Source: Sphingomonadaceae bacterium (lineage in GTDB: Bacteria > Pseudomonadota > Alphaproteobacteria > Sphingomonadales > Sphingomonadaceae). Taken from it: DNA of 53,932 nt. Shown here in pieces: positions 8,814-16,459 of the stretch. The stretch lies in assembly GCA_019239915.1 (NCBI GenBank), contig JAFAZF010000041.1, forward strand, positions 1 to 53,932, in the 5' to 3' direction. Each line of letters opens with the position of its first letter. Position 1 is the stretch's first letter. The notes beneath the pieces were generated by a model. That model was not told where the DNA came from. It did not search any database and worked only from the letters and a program-made list of their open reading frames with translations. The position numbers and the translations under genes are program-made.

Positions 8814-10341
8814 GGGCGCGCCGTTCGCGATCGTCGAGCGTGGCCCGCGCGGACTGAGCCTGCGCGCGGTCAACGCCGCCGCGCGCGGTGCCGGGCTGAT
8901 GCGCGGCCAGAGCCATGCCGATGCGCGCGCGATGCTGCCGTCGCTCGCCGGCGTGCCCGCCGATCGCGCCGAGGAGCGCGCGGCGCTGGTCGCGCTGGCC
9001 GACTGGTGCCGGCGCTGGTCGCCGCAGGTCGCGCTCGATGCCGGCGCGGACGGCACCGGCGACGGGCTCGAAGGGCTGCTGATCGACGTCACCGGCGTCG
9101 CGCATCTCTTCGGCGGCGAGGAGAAGCTCGTCGCCGACATCTATCGCCGGCTGGGCAAGGCGGAGATCCCGGCCCGCATTGCGCTTGCCGACACCGCCGG
9201 CGCCGCCTGGGCGATCGCGCGCTACGGTCGCGACGAGGCGCGCGTGATTGCGCCCGGCGGGCAGCGCGCCGCGCTGGCGGCGCTGCCGGTCGCTGCGCTG
9301 CGCGTCAATGCCGCTACGGTGGCCATGGCGCGGCGGCTCGGGCTGGTGCGGATCGGCAACCTCGTCGCGATGCCGCGCGCCGGGCTGGCGCGGCGCTTCC
9401 GCGGCGGCGGGAGCAAGGGGGGCGGGAGCAAAGGAGGCGGGCAAGGCGACGGCATCGCGCTGGTCCGCCGGCTCGATCAGGCGCTCGGGATCGAACCCGA
9501 GCCGCTCGTGCCGCTCGATCCGCCGCCGCGCCACATCGTTCGCGCGGTATTCGCCGAGCCGTTGCTCAACGCCGATCAGGTCGCAAATAGCCTCAATCAC
9601 TTGTCACCACTTCTAGCAAGGCAATTGGAGGAAGCGGAGCAGGGCGCCCGGGCGCTGACGCTCGCCGCCTATCGCACCGATGGTCGCGTCGTCGGGCTGG
9701 ACGTCCGGCTCGGCCGGCCGCAGCGCACGCCGGGGGTATGGCGGCGGCTGTTCGCCGAGGCGGGGCTCGGCCGCATCGATCCCGGCTTCGGCATCGACGC
9801 GCTGACGCTCGCCGCCGGCATCGTCGAGCCGCTGAGCGCGATACAGGCCGCGCTCGACGGCGAGGCGGAAGCGGGCGCCGAGCGGTTGTCGGCACTGATC
9901 GACCGGCTCGTCGCGCGGCTGGGCACGCGCGCCATCCGCGCGGCGCGGCCGCGCGCGAGCTGGTGGCCTGAGCGCGCCGCCCGTTTCGTGCCGGCGCAGG
10001 ACGCGCCGGCGATTGCCGCCGACGCCGATCCCGGGCGGGCGCGGCCGCTGCTGCTGCTCGATCCGCCCGAGCCGGTCGAGGCGGTGGTCTACGGCTTGCC
10101 CGAGGGGCCGCCGCAGCGCTTCACCTGGCGGCGCGTCGCGCGCCGCGTCGCCCGCGCCGAGGGGCCGGAGCGGATCGAGCCCGAATGGTGGCGCGAAAAG
10201 CGCGGGCGCGCGCTGCGCGATTATTGGCGCGTCGAGGACGAGGAGGGGGTACGTTACTGGCTCTATCGCGAAGGGCTGTACGGGCGCGCTGCGCCGGACG
10301 AGGCGGCACCGAGCTGGTGGATGCACGGGCTGTTCGGATGA
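8722..10341 (+). CDS. imuB: ImuB, Y-family polymerase-like mutasome protein
   Basis: Non-catalytic Y-family polymerase homologue of 539 residues that bridges ImuA, DnaE2 and the beta clamp. It starts with MRRVVSLWLTDWPITVRHR, where the first catalytic Asp region of true Y-family enzymes is altered. The palm motif reads LLIDVTGVAHLFGGEEKL instead of the catalytic SIDEAYLD type, as expected for ImuB. The C-terminus WWMHGLFG is typical. The start at 8722 has an upstream GGAGCAGGAG. An unusual Gly/Ser/Lys repeat sits at residues 228-242. Its stop overlaps the dnaE2 ATG (ATGA). Confidence 0.92.
   Translation: MRRVVSLWLTDWPITVRHRLRRRSAPGAPLEGAPFAIVERGPRGLSLRAVNAAARGAGLMRGQSHADARAMLPSLAGVPADRAEERAALVALADWCRRWSPQVALDAGADGTGDGLEGLLIDVTGVAHLFGGEEKLVADIYRRLGKAEIPARIALADTAGAAWAIARYGRDEARVIAPGGQRAALAALPVAALRVNAATVAMARRLGLVRIGNLVAMPRAGLARRFRGGGSKGGGSKGGGQGDGIALVRRLDQALGIEPEPLVPLDPPPRHIVRAVFAEPLLNADQVANSLNHLSPLLARQLEEAEQGARALTLAAYRTDGRVVGLDVRLGRPQRTPGVWRRLFAEAGLGRIDPGFGIDALTLAAGIVEPLSAIQAALDGEAEAGAERLSALIDRLVARLGTRAIRAARPRASWWPERAARFVPAQDAPAIAADADPGRARPLLLLDPPEPVEAVVYGLPEGPPQRFTWRRVARRVARAEGPERIEPEWWREKRGRALRDYWRVEDEEGVRYWLYREGLYGRAAPDEAAPSWWMHGLFG
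9403..9447 (+). repeat. 15-bp tandem repeat encoding GGGSK units in imuB
   Basis: Three consecutive 15-bp units encode GGGSK, GGGSK and GGGQG. They form a flexible linker between the RFRG and IALVRRLDQALG stretches of ImuB, where homologues normally run on directly. Unit length is a whole number of codons, so copy-number change keeps frame. The expansion looks recent because the units differ at only a few bases. Confidence 0.85.
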
Positions 10342-13300
10342 GCGGCGATGCGCCCAAATCCTGGCGAGCGCGGGTCCGCGAGCAGGCTGCGGAGGAGCCG
10401 GTCGATCCCACGCAAGGGCCGCCGCCCGGGCCGCCCTTTGCCGAACTCCGCGCCTGCACCAATTTCAGCTTTCTCGAAGGTGCGAGCCACCCGCACGAGA
10501 TGATCGCTGCGGCACGCGCACTCGGCCTGCATGCGATCACGATCGCCGACACCAACACGCTCGCCGGCATGGTCCGCACGCACGAGGCGGCGCGCAAGGA
10601 GCGCATCCGCCTGATCGTCGGTTGCCGGCTGGTCTTCACCGACGGCAGCGAGATGACCGTCCTGCCGCGCGACCGCGCCGCCTATGGCCGGCTGTGCCGC
10701 CTGCTGTCGATCGGCAAGAGCGAGGTCGTTCCCGATGAAAAGCGCGAGAAAAACAAGAATAATGTCATCCCGTTCCCCAGCTCTCGCCCCCCCGGCGAAA
10801 GCAGAGAGCCAGATCTGACGGTCGAGCAAGAACCCAGCCTGAGCCGGGATGACCAACCGGAGAGCAGCTGGCGCTCCAAGGGTCATATCACCAAGGCCGA
10901 GACGCGGCTGAGTTTCGACCAGGCTTGCGCTCTGGGCGAGGGGCTGATCGCGCTGGTGCCCGCGCCGACGAAGCTCGACGACGCCTTCGCCACCCGGCTC
11001 AAGGATTGGCGGCAGCGTTGGCCGGACGAGCTTTATCTCGCCGCGACGCCGCTCTGGCGCGGCGATGACCGTCTCCGCCTCGCGCGGCTCGCCGGCATCG
11101 CCCGTGCCGCGCAGGCGCCGATGGTGGCGACCAACGCCGCGCTCTATCACGGCCCCGAGCGCCGCGAACTGCAGGACGTGCTCGCCTGCGTGCGCATGGG
11201 CACGACCATCGCCGAGGCCGGTCTCGCGCTCGAGGCCCACGCCGAACGCCACCTCAAGCACGGTGCCGAGATGGCGGCGCTGTTCGCCGGCCATCCGGAG
11301 GCGATCGCGCATACGATCGCGATCGCCGACGCCTGCACCTTCTCGCTCGACGAACTGTCCTACAGCTATCCCGACGAGCCGGTGCCGCCCGGCTGGACGC
11401 CGGGACGACACCTGATCCATCTCGTCTACAAGGGCGCACGCGAGCGCTGGCCGGGCGGTGTGCCGGCGAAGATGCTGCCGATCATCGCCAAGGAGTTGCG
11501 GCTGATCCGCAAGCTTCGTTACGCAACTTATTTCATCACGGTGCACGACATCGTCCAGTGGGCGCGTCATCCCGATCGCAACATCCTCTGCCAAGGTCGC
11601 GGCTCGGCAGCGAATTCCGTCGTCTGCTATTGCCTGTTCGTGACCGCGATCGATCCGACGAAGCAGGACGTTCTCATTGAGCGCTTCATCTCGACCGACC
11701 GCCAGGAGCCGCCCGACATCGACGTCGATTTCGAGCACGAGCGGCGCGAGGAGGTGATGCAATACGTCTATCGCCGCTACGGCCGGCATCGTGCCGCGAT
11801 CGTCGCGACCGTCATCCATTATCGGTCGCGATCCGCGATCCGCGATGTCGGCAAGGCACTGGGACTAACCGAGGACATCACGGCGCGGCTTGCCGACACG
11901 GTGTGGGGCTCGTTCGGCCGCGGCATCAAGGACGAGCATGTCGATCGCACCGGGCTCGATCGGGATGATCCGCGCCTCGCCAAGGCGCTCGAGCTGACCG
12001 CGCTGCTCACCGCCAGCAACGAGCGCCCGGCATTTCCGCGCCATCTCTCGCAGCACGTTGGCGGTTATGTGCTGACCGATGGACCGTTGGTCGAGTCAGT
12101 CCCTGTCGGCAACGCCGCCATGCAGGATCGCACCTTCATCGAGTGGGACAAGGACGACATCGATGCGCTCAAGATGATGAAGGTCGATATCCTGGCGCTC
12201 GGCATGCTGACGGCGCTGCGCAAGGGGCTCGACATGCTGCGCGAGACATATGGGATGGCCGAGAAGAATGGTCGCCGGCTCGAACTCGCGACTATCGCTG
12301 AAAACGAGAAGAAGCGCGTCTATCGTATGCTGCAGAAAGCGGATTCGCTCGGCGTCTTCCAAGTCGAGAGTCGCGCGCAGATGAACATGCTGCCACGCCT
12401 CTTGCCAGAAAAATTCTATGATCTCGTCGTCCAGGTCGCGATCGTGCGGCCCGGGCCGATCCAGGGCAATATGGTCCACCCCTACCTCAAGAACCGCAAG
12501 ATCAAGCGCGAGACGGAGGCACGGGGCGAAGTTTATCAGGCGAACTTCCCCAAGCCGGATCCCGCCAACGGCCCGCCCGACGAGCTGGAAAAAATCCTCG
12601 GCAAGACATTGGGCGTGCCGCTCTTCCAGGAGCAGGCGATGAGGATCGCGCTCGACGCCGCCAAGTTCGACAGCAAGGAAGCCAACGAGCTGCGCAAGTC
12701 AATGGCGACCTTTCGCCATACTGGCACGATCAGCAATCATGAGAAGCGCATGGTCGATACGATGATCGAGCGCGGCTATGATCCCGACTTCGCCAAGAAT
12801 TGCTTTCGGCAGATCGAGGGCTTCGGTGAATACGGCTTTCCCGAAAGCCACGCCTGCTCGTTCGCGCACCTCGTTTACATCTCGGCCTGGCTCAAATGCG
12901 ATCATCCCGACGTGTTCGCCGCGGCTCTGCTCAACAGTCAGCCGATGGGCTTCTACGCGCCCGCGCAGATCGTCCGCGACGCGCGCGAACATAATGTTGA
13001 AGTCCGACATCCGGATATCAATGCAAGCGACTGGAATTGTACGCTAGAGAGGCGCGGTGGCCGTCGCCGTCGGGCCATGCGGCTCGGCTTGCGCATGATC
13101 CAGGGCTTCCGGCAGGATTGGGCCGAAACGCTCATCGAAGCCCGCGCCGCCGGTCTGTTCGAGAGCCTTGCCGAGCTCAAGCGGCGCACGGGCCTGCCCG
13201 GCGCCGCGCTCGACAGGCTGGCGGCGGCGGATGCGCTTGGTTCGCTCGATCTCGGGCGGCGGCAGGGCGCTTGGGCGGCGGCGGGGCTGCCGCGGCGCGC

Positions 13301-13865
13301 GCCGGCGCCGCTGTTCGAAGCGATGGGGCTCGACGAGGCGGACGGGCCGCCACCACCGGCACTGCCCGCGCCGAGCGCCGGCGAGGACGTGGTAAGCGAC
13401 TACCAGACGCTCAAGCTCAGCCTTAAGGGCCATCCCTGCGGTTTCCTGCGGCCGCGCCTCGATCGCGTCGGCGCGATTCCCTGTGCCCAGGTGGGCGCGA
13501 CGCGGGATGGGCGGCGCATCCGCACCGCCGGGGTCGTTCTCGTCCGCCAGCAGCCGGGCTCGGCCAAAGGCGTCGTCTTCCTCACCATCGAGGACGAGAC
13601 CGGCATCGCCAATCTCGTGTTGTGGCCGAGCGCGTTCGAGCGCTGGCGCCCGCAGGCGATGGGCGCGCGAATGCTCTTGGTGACGGGCCGTCTGCAGAAA
13701 TCGGAGGAAGGGATCGCGCATGTCGTCGTCGAGCGGCTCGACGATTGGAGCGCGCAATTGCGCGACCTTTCCGACGACATGGTCGGCGAACAACACGGCC
13801 GCACCACCGGCCGCCGCCATCCCCGCGACATGCGTATCATGCCGGCATCGCGTGATTTCCATTGA
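10338..13865 (+). CDS. dnaE2: Error-prone DNA polymerase DnaE2 (ImuC)
   Basis: C-family polymerase alpha subunit for SOS translesion synthesis, 1175 residues. It has an N-terminal PHP domain (FAELRACTNFSFLEGASHPHEMI), the catalytic motif PDIDVDFEHERREEVMQYVYRRYG, the second Asp motif KMMKVDILALGML, a helix-hairpin-helix region, an OB fold (ETGIANLVLWP) and the family-typical C-terminus HPRDMRIMPASRDFH. It is somewhat longer than common DnaE2 proteins because of an insertion of about 50 residues in the PHP region, which contains a 90-bp palindromic element (residues 143-172). The start overlaps the imuB stop. Confidence 0.95.
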   Translation: MSGDAPKSWRARVREQAAEEPVDPTQGPPPGPPFAELRACTNFSFLEGASHPHEMIAAARALGLHAITIADTNTLAGMVRTHEAARKERIRLIVGCRLVFTDGSEMTVLPRDRAAYGRLCRLLSIGKSEVVPDEKREKNKNNVIPFPSSRPPGESREPDLTVEQEPSLSRDDQPESSWRSKGHITKAETRLSFDQACALGEGLIALVPAPTKLDDAFATRLKDWRQRWPDELYLAATPLWRGDDRLRLARLAGIARAAQAPMVATNAALYHGPERRELQDVLACVRMGTTIAEAGLALEAHAERHLKHGAEMAALFAGHPEAIAHTIAIADACTFSLDELSYSYPDEPVPPGWTPGRHLIHLVYKGARERWPGGVPAKMLPIIAKELRLIRKLRYATYFITVHDIVQWARHPDRNILCQGRGSAANSVVCYCLFVTAIDPTKQDVLIERFISTDRQEPPDIDVDFEHERREEVMQYVYRRYGRHRAAIVATVIHYRSRSAIRDVGKALGLTEDITARLADTVWGSFGRGIKDEHVDRTGLDRDDPRLAKALELTALLTASNERPAFPRHLSQHVGGYVLTDGPLVESVPVGNAAMQDRTFIEWDKDDIDALKMMKVDILALGMLTALRKGLDMLRETYGMAEKNGRRLELATIAENEKKRVYRMLQKADSLGVFQVESRAQMNMLPRLLPEKFYDLVVQVAIVRPGPIQGNMVHPYLKNRKIKRETEARGEVYQANFPKPDPANGPPDELEKILGKTLGVPLFQEQAMRIALDAAKFDSKEANELRKSMATFRHTGTISNHEKRMVDTMIERGYDPDFAKNCFRQIEGFGEYGFPESHACSFAHLVYISAWLKCDHPDVFAAALLNSQPMGFYAPAQIVRDAREHNVEVRHPDINASDWNCTLERRGGRRRRAMRLGLRMIQGFRQDWAETLIEARAAGLFESLAELKRRTGLPGAALDRLAAADALGSLDLGRRQGAWAAAGLPRRAPAPLFEAMGLDEADGPPPPALPAPSAGEDVVSDYQTLKLSLKGHPCGFLRPRLDRVGAIPCAQVGATRDGRRIRTAGVVLVRQQPGSAKGVVFLTIEDETGIANLVLWPSAFERWRPQAMGARMLLVTGRLQKSEEGIAHVVVERLDDWSAQLRDLSDDMVGEQHGRTTGRRHPRDMRIMPASRDFH
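10764..10853. repeat. 90-bp palindromic element inserted in frame in dnaE2
   Basis: The element is bounded by 9-bp inverted repeats GTCATCCCG (10764-10772) and CGGGATGAC (10845-10853). Its length is exactly 30 codons and it starts on a codon boundary, so the frame stays open and codes VIPFPSSRPPGES...SRDD. An internal imperfect hairpin (CCCAGCCTGAGCCGGG) lies at the right end. It resembles intergenic REP-like repeats of sphingomonads (recalled, not searched). Confidence 0.65.
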
Positions 13866-13871
13866 TCCGCG

Positions 13872-13893
13872 GTGGGCCGATCCAAGCGCCCAC
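13872..13893. terminator. Short hairpin between convergent genes
   Basis: A 6-bp stem GTGGGC / GCCCAC with a 10-base loop lies in the 31-bp gap between the dnaE2 stop and the convergent SDR stop. There is no T-tract, so a role as a bidirectional terminator is only a suggestion. Confidence 0.3.
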
Positions 13894-13896
13894 ACC

Positions 13897-14676
13897 TCAG
13901 CCGGCGGCGGCGATCCCGCCCGTCACCGACAGGATCGAGCCGGTGACGTAACTGCTCGCCGGCGAGGCGAGGTAGAGGGCGGCGCCGGCGGACTCCGATG
14001 CGCCGCCCCACCGCCCCAGCGGCGTTTCGCGCAGCCACCAATCGCCGAAGCCGGGGCTCATATCGTTCAGGAACGGCCCGGCATTCTCGAACGTGCCGAG
14101 CAGGATCGCGTTCACGCGGATGCCGTGCGGCGCCAGCTCGGCGGCGAGGCAGCGCGTGAGATGGTTCACCCCCGCCTTGGCCACCGCATAAGGCGCGACC
14201 ATCGGCGGCGTCATGCGGCTCGCCGTCGAGCTCGTGTTGACGATCACGCCGCCATCGCCCTGCTCGATCATGATCCGGGCGACCGCGCGGGTGGCGAAGA
14301 ATACCAGATCGAGATTACCGGCAAAGACGGCGCGCCACTCGTCATCCTCATAGTCGATCACGGGCTTGGCGGCGCCGCCGCTGCCGGCATGGTTGAAGAG
14401 GATGTCGATGCGGCCGAGCTCGCGCCGCACCTGCTGGGCAAGCGCGTCGACCTGCGGCCGATCGGTGAGATCGGCGCGGATCGCCAGCGCGTGCCGCCCC
14501 ATCGCCCGGATCTCGTCGGCGAGCGGCTCGATCGCTGTCGCGGTGCGCGCCACCAGCGCGAGGTCCGCGCCCGCCTCGGCGAGCGCGAGCGCCATGTGCC
14601 GGCTGTTGGTATCGCCCACGCCCGCGATGATCGCGACCTTGCCGTCGAGCCGGAACGCTTCCGCGAGCGATGCCAT
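13897..14676 (-). CDS. SDR-family NAD(P)-dependent oxidoreductase
   Basis: Short-chain dehydrogenase/reductase of 259 residues. The Rossmann glycine motif is atypical (AGVGDTNSRHMA, in place of TGxxxGIG). NHAGSGG stands for the NNAG motif. The catalytic residues are visible in NTSSTASRMTPPMVAPYAVAKAG (Ser, Tyr-x3-Lys). The C-terminus SSYVTGSILSVTGGIAAAG is typical of the family. Substrate unknown. It stands alone on the minus strand, convergent with dnaE2 and divergent from the glycosyltransferase. Confidence 0.88.
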   Translation of the reverse strand: MASLAEAFRLDGKVAIIAGVGDTNSRHMALALAEAGADLALVARTATAIEPLADEIRAMGRHALAIRADLTDRPQVDALAQQVRRELGRIDILFNHAGSGGAAKPVIDYEDDEWRAVFAGNLDLVFFATRAVARIMIEQGDGGVIVNTSSTASRMTPPMVAPYAVAKAGVNHLTRCLAAELAPHGIRVNAILLGTFENAGPFLNDMSPGFGDWWLRETPLGRWGGASESAGAALYLASPASSYVTGSILSVTGGIAAAG

Positions 14677-14858
14677 GATCTCGTCCTCTCCCGGCGATGG
14701 CAGCTCGCCTTGTCGCCACGCTAAGCGGCAAAGCGGGGCGACGCCATCGATAACGGCGCCGCGCTTCGAAAGCGGGAGAACGGAAGGTGCTGACGACCGC
14801 TTTCCATCCCGGGTTGCCCTTAACCGGCTCGTAGCGCTCCTTCGGCTATCCCGAACGC

Positions 14859-15812
14859 GTGACGCTGCCTCGCGCCCCTTCGGTTTCCGTGATCGTGCCG
14901 GCCTATGGCGTCGCGCATCTGCTGGCGGACGCGCTCGCCTCGCTGCAGGCGCAGACGCGGGGCGACTGGGAGGCGATCGTCGTCGACGACGGTGCGCCGG
15001 ACGATGTCGCCGGTGCGTTCGCGCGTTTCGCCGATGACGATCGCGTCGGTCTCCTGCAAACCGACAATGGCGGCCTCGCTACCGCACGCAACCGCGCCGC
15101 GGCGATCGCGCGCGCGCCCTATCTCGCGCTGCTGGATGGTGACGATGCCTGGGAACCCGACTATGTCGCGACGATGCTTGCCGCGATCGAGGCCGATCCG
15201 GAAGTTGGCTTCGTCACCTGCGACGCCAGCTACTTCGGCCTCGCCGATCGTGCCGGGGAACGCTTCTCCCGCTTTAGCCGCCAGGATCCGCCGCTGACGC
15301 TGGAACGTGTGCTCCGGCGCCAGTTCAACATCTTCGTCGGCTGCATCATCCGCCGCGAGGCCTTCGACGCGATGGGCGGGTTCGACGGCGCGCTGCGATC
15401 TGTGGAGGATTTCGATCTGTGGGCGCGGCTGCTCGCCGCCGGCTGGCGCGGCGGCTACGTCGCGGCACCGCTGGTCCGCTACCGGCGCCGGCCTGGCTCG
15501 CTCTCGTCGAACGAGCGGACGATGCTGGCATGCGAGCAGGCGGTCTATGCCAAGCTCGCCGCCATGCTCGACGGCCGCTCCGAAGCCGCGACGGCGCGCG
15601 CGATGCTCGCCGACGTTGAGGCACGCGCCGCCTGGGCGGAAGGCGAGGCGCTGATCCTGTCGGGCGAGGCGCGCGCCGGCTTGCGCAAGCTTTCAGGGAT
15701 CGAGCAACGCTCGCTGCGCTGGAAGTTGGCGATGCCGGTGATGCGGATGATGCCGGCGCTGGCCGCGCCGCTGCTGCGTGTCAGGCCGCGATTGCCGGCG
15801 CCGCCGCGCTGA
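14859..15812 (+). CDS. Glycosyltransferase family 2 protein
   Basis: A GT-A fold glycosyltransferase of 317 residues, starting at a GTG. The nucleotide-sugar fold is seen in VSVIVPAYGVAHLLADALASL, VVDDGAPDD and the metal-binding LLDGDDAWEPDY. A later VEDFDLWARLLAAGWRGGYV carries the ED/W acceptor motif of GT2 enzymes. No membrane segment is obvious, so it is probably cytosolic or peripheral. Its last 32 bp overlap the convergent phosphopantetheinyl transferase gene. A link to the peptide cassette is possible by position only. Confidence 0.9.
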   Translation: MTLPRAPSVSVIVPAYGVAHLLADALASLQAQTRGDWEAIVVDDGAPDDVAGAFARFADDDRVGLLQTDNGGLATARNRAAAIARAPYLALLDGDDAWEPDYVATMLAAIEADPEVGFVTCDASYFGLADRAGERFSRFSRQDPPLTLERVLRRQFNIFVGCIIRREAFDAMGGFDGALRSVEDFDLWARLLAAGWRGGYVAAPLVRYRRRPGSLSSNERTMLACEQAVYAKLAAMLDGRSEAATARAMLADVEARAAWAEGEALILSGEARAGLRKLSGIEQRSLRWKLAMPVMRMMPALAAPLLRVRPRLPAPPR

Positions 15813-16455
15813 AAATCTCGATTGCGGGCATCGTCTCGCCCGCCGCGACGATCGCCGCGTGCAAACCCGGCAGCATCGCCAGGCCGGCGATCGACCAACC
15901 CTTCTGCGCCTTGACCATTCGCGCCGGCGTCTCCGGATCGACCGAGACCTCGAAGCCGTCGAGCGGGTGCGAGAGGCCCTCGCCGATCGCCTTCACATAG
16001 GCTTCCTTGCGCGCCCAGCAGTCGAAGAAGCCGGCGAGCCATCGTTCCGGTGGCAGCGCGTCGAGCGCGGCGATCTCGGCCGGCGCGAAGAAGCGTGCCG
16101 CGATCTCGGGCGAAGCGAGCGCCGGGTCGCGCCATTCGATGTCGCAGCCGAGCGGCATATCGCCGATCGCGATCATCGCGGTGTCGCGCGAATGCGAGAC
16201 GCTGAACTCGGGGCCGTCGATGACAGTGGGCTTGCCGTTGGCGCCGGCGCCGAACGCGAGCCGCGCGGGCGAGACGCCTAGATGCGGGGCGAGCACGCGG
16301 CGGAGCAGCGCCCGGCGCATGACGAAGCGCCGCCGATGGATGGCGAAGCGAAAGTTGTCCGCCTGCGCGCGCTCGGCATTGCTCAAGAGCGCGTGCGCCG
16401 CTTCCAGCTCAGGCGCCGACGCCGCCAGCGAGCAGAGATGGACCGCGATCGCCAA
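15781..16455 (-). CDS. 4'-phosphopantetheinyl transferase, Sfp type
   Basis: Transfers the phosphopantetheine arm from CoA to the conserved Ser of carrier proteins, presumably the two PCPs encoded just upstream. The protein has about 224 residues. Motifs are FSVSHSRDTAMIAIG, the Mg-binding PLGCDIEWRD and FFDCWARKEAYVKAIGEGLSHPLDGFEV, as in Sfp-type enzymes. No ATG gives a sensible N-terminus; the TTG at 16455 starts MAIAVHLCSLA, 4 bp after the NRPS stop, so TTG use is inferred. It is the last gene of the NRPS cassette. Confidence 0.88.
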   Translation of the reverse strand: MAIAVHLCSLAASAPELEAAHALLSNAERAQADNFRFAIHRRRFVMRRALLRRVLAPHLGVSPARLAFGAGANGKPTVIDGPEFSVSHSRDTAMIAIGDMPLGCDIEWRDPALASPEIAARFFAPAEIAALDALPPERWLAGFFDCWARKEAYVKAIGEGLSHPLDGFEVSVDPETPARMVKAQKGWSIAGLAMLPGLHAAIVAAGETMPAIEIFSAAAPAIAA

Positions 16456-16459
16456 GGAT

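Noticed and set aside
14859-15812. The GT2 gene as part of the NRPS cassette (a glycosylated peptide).
   Set aside because: It is on the opposite strand and convergent, with a short overlap only; GT2 genes are widespread in envelope biosynthesis.
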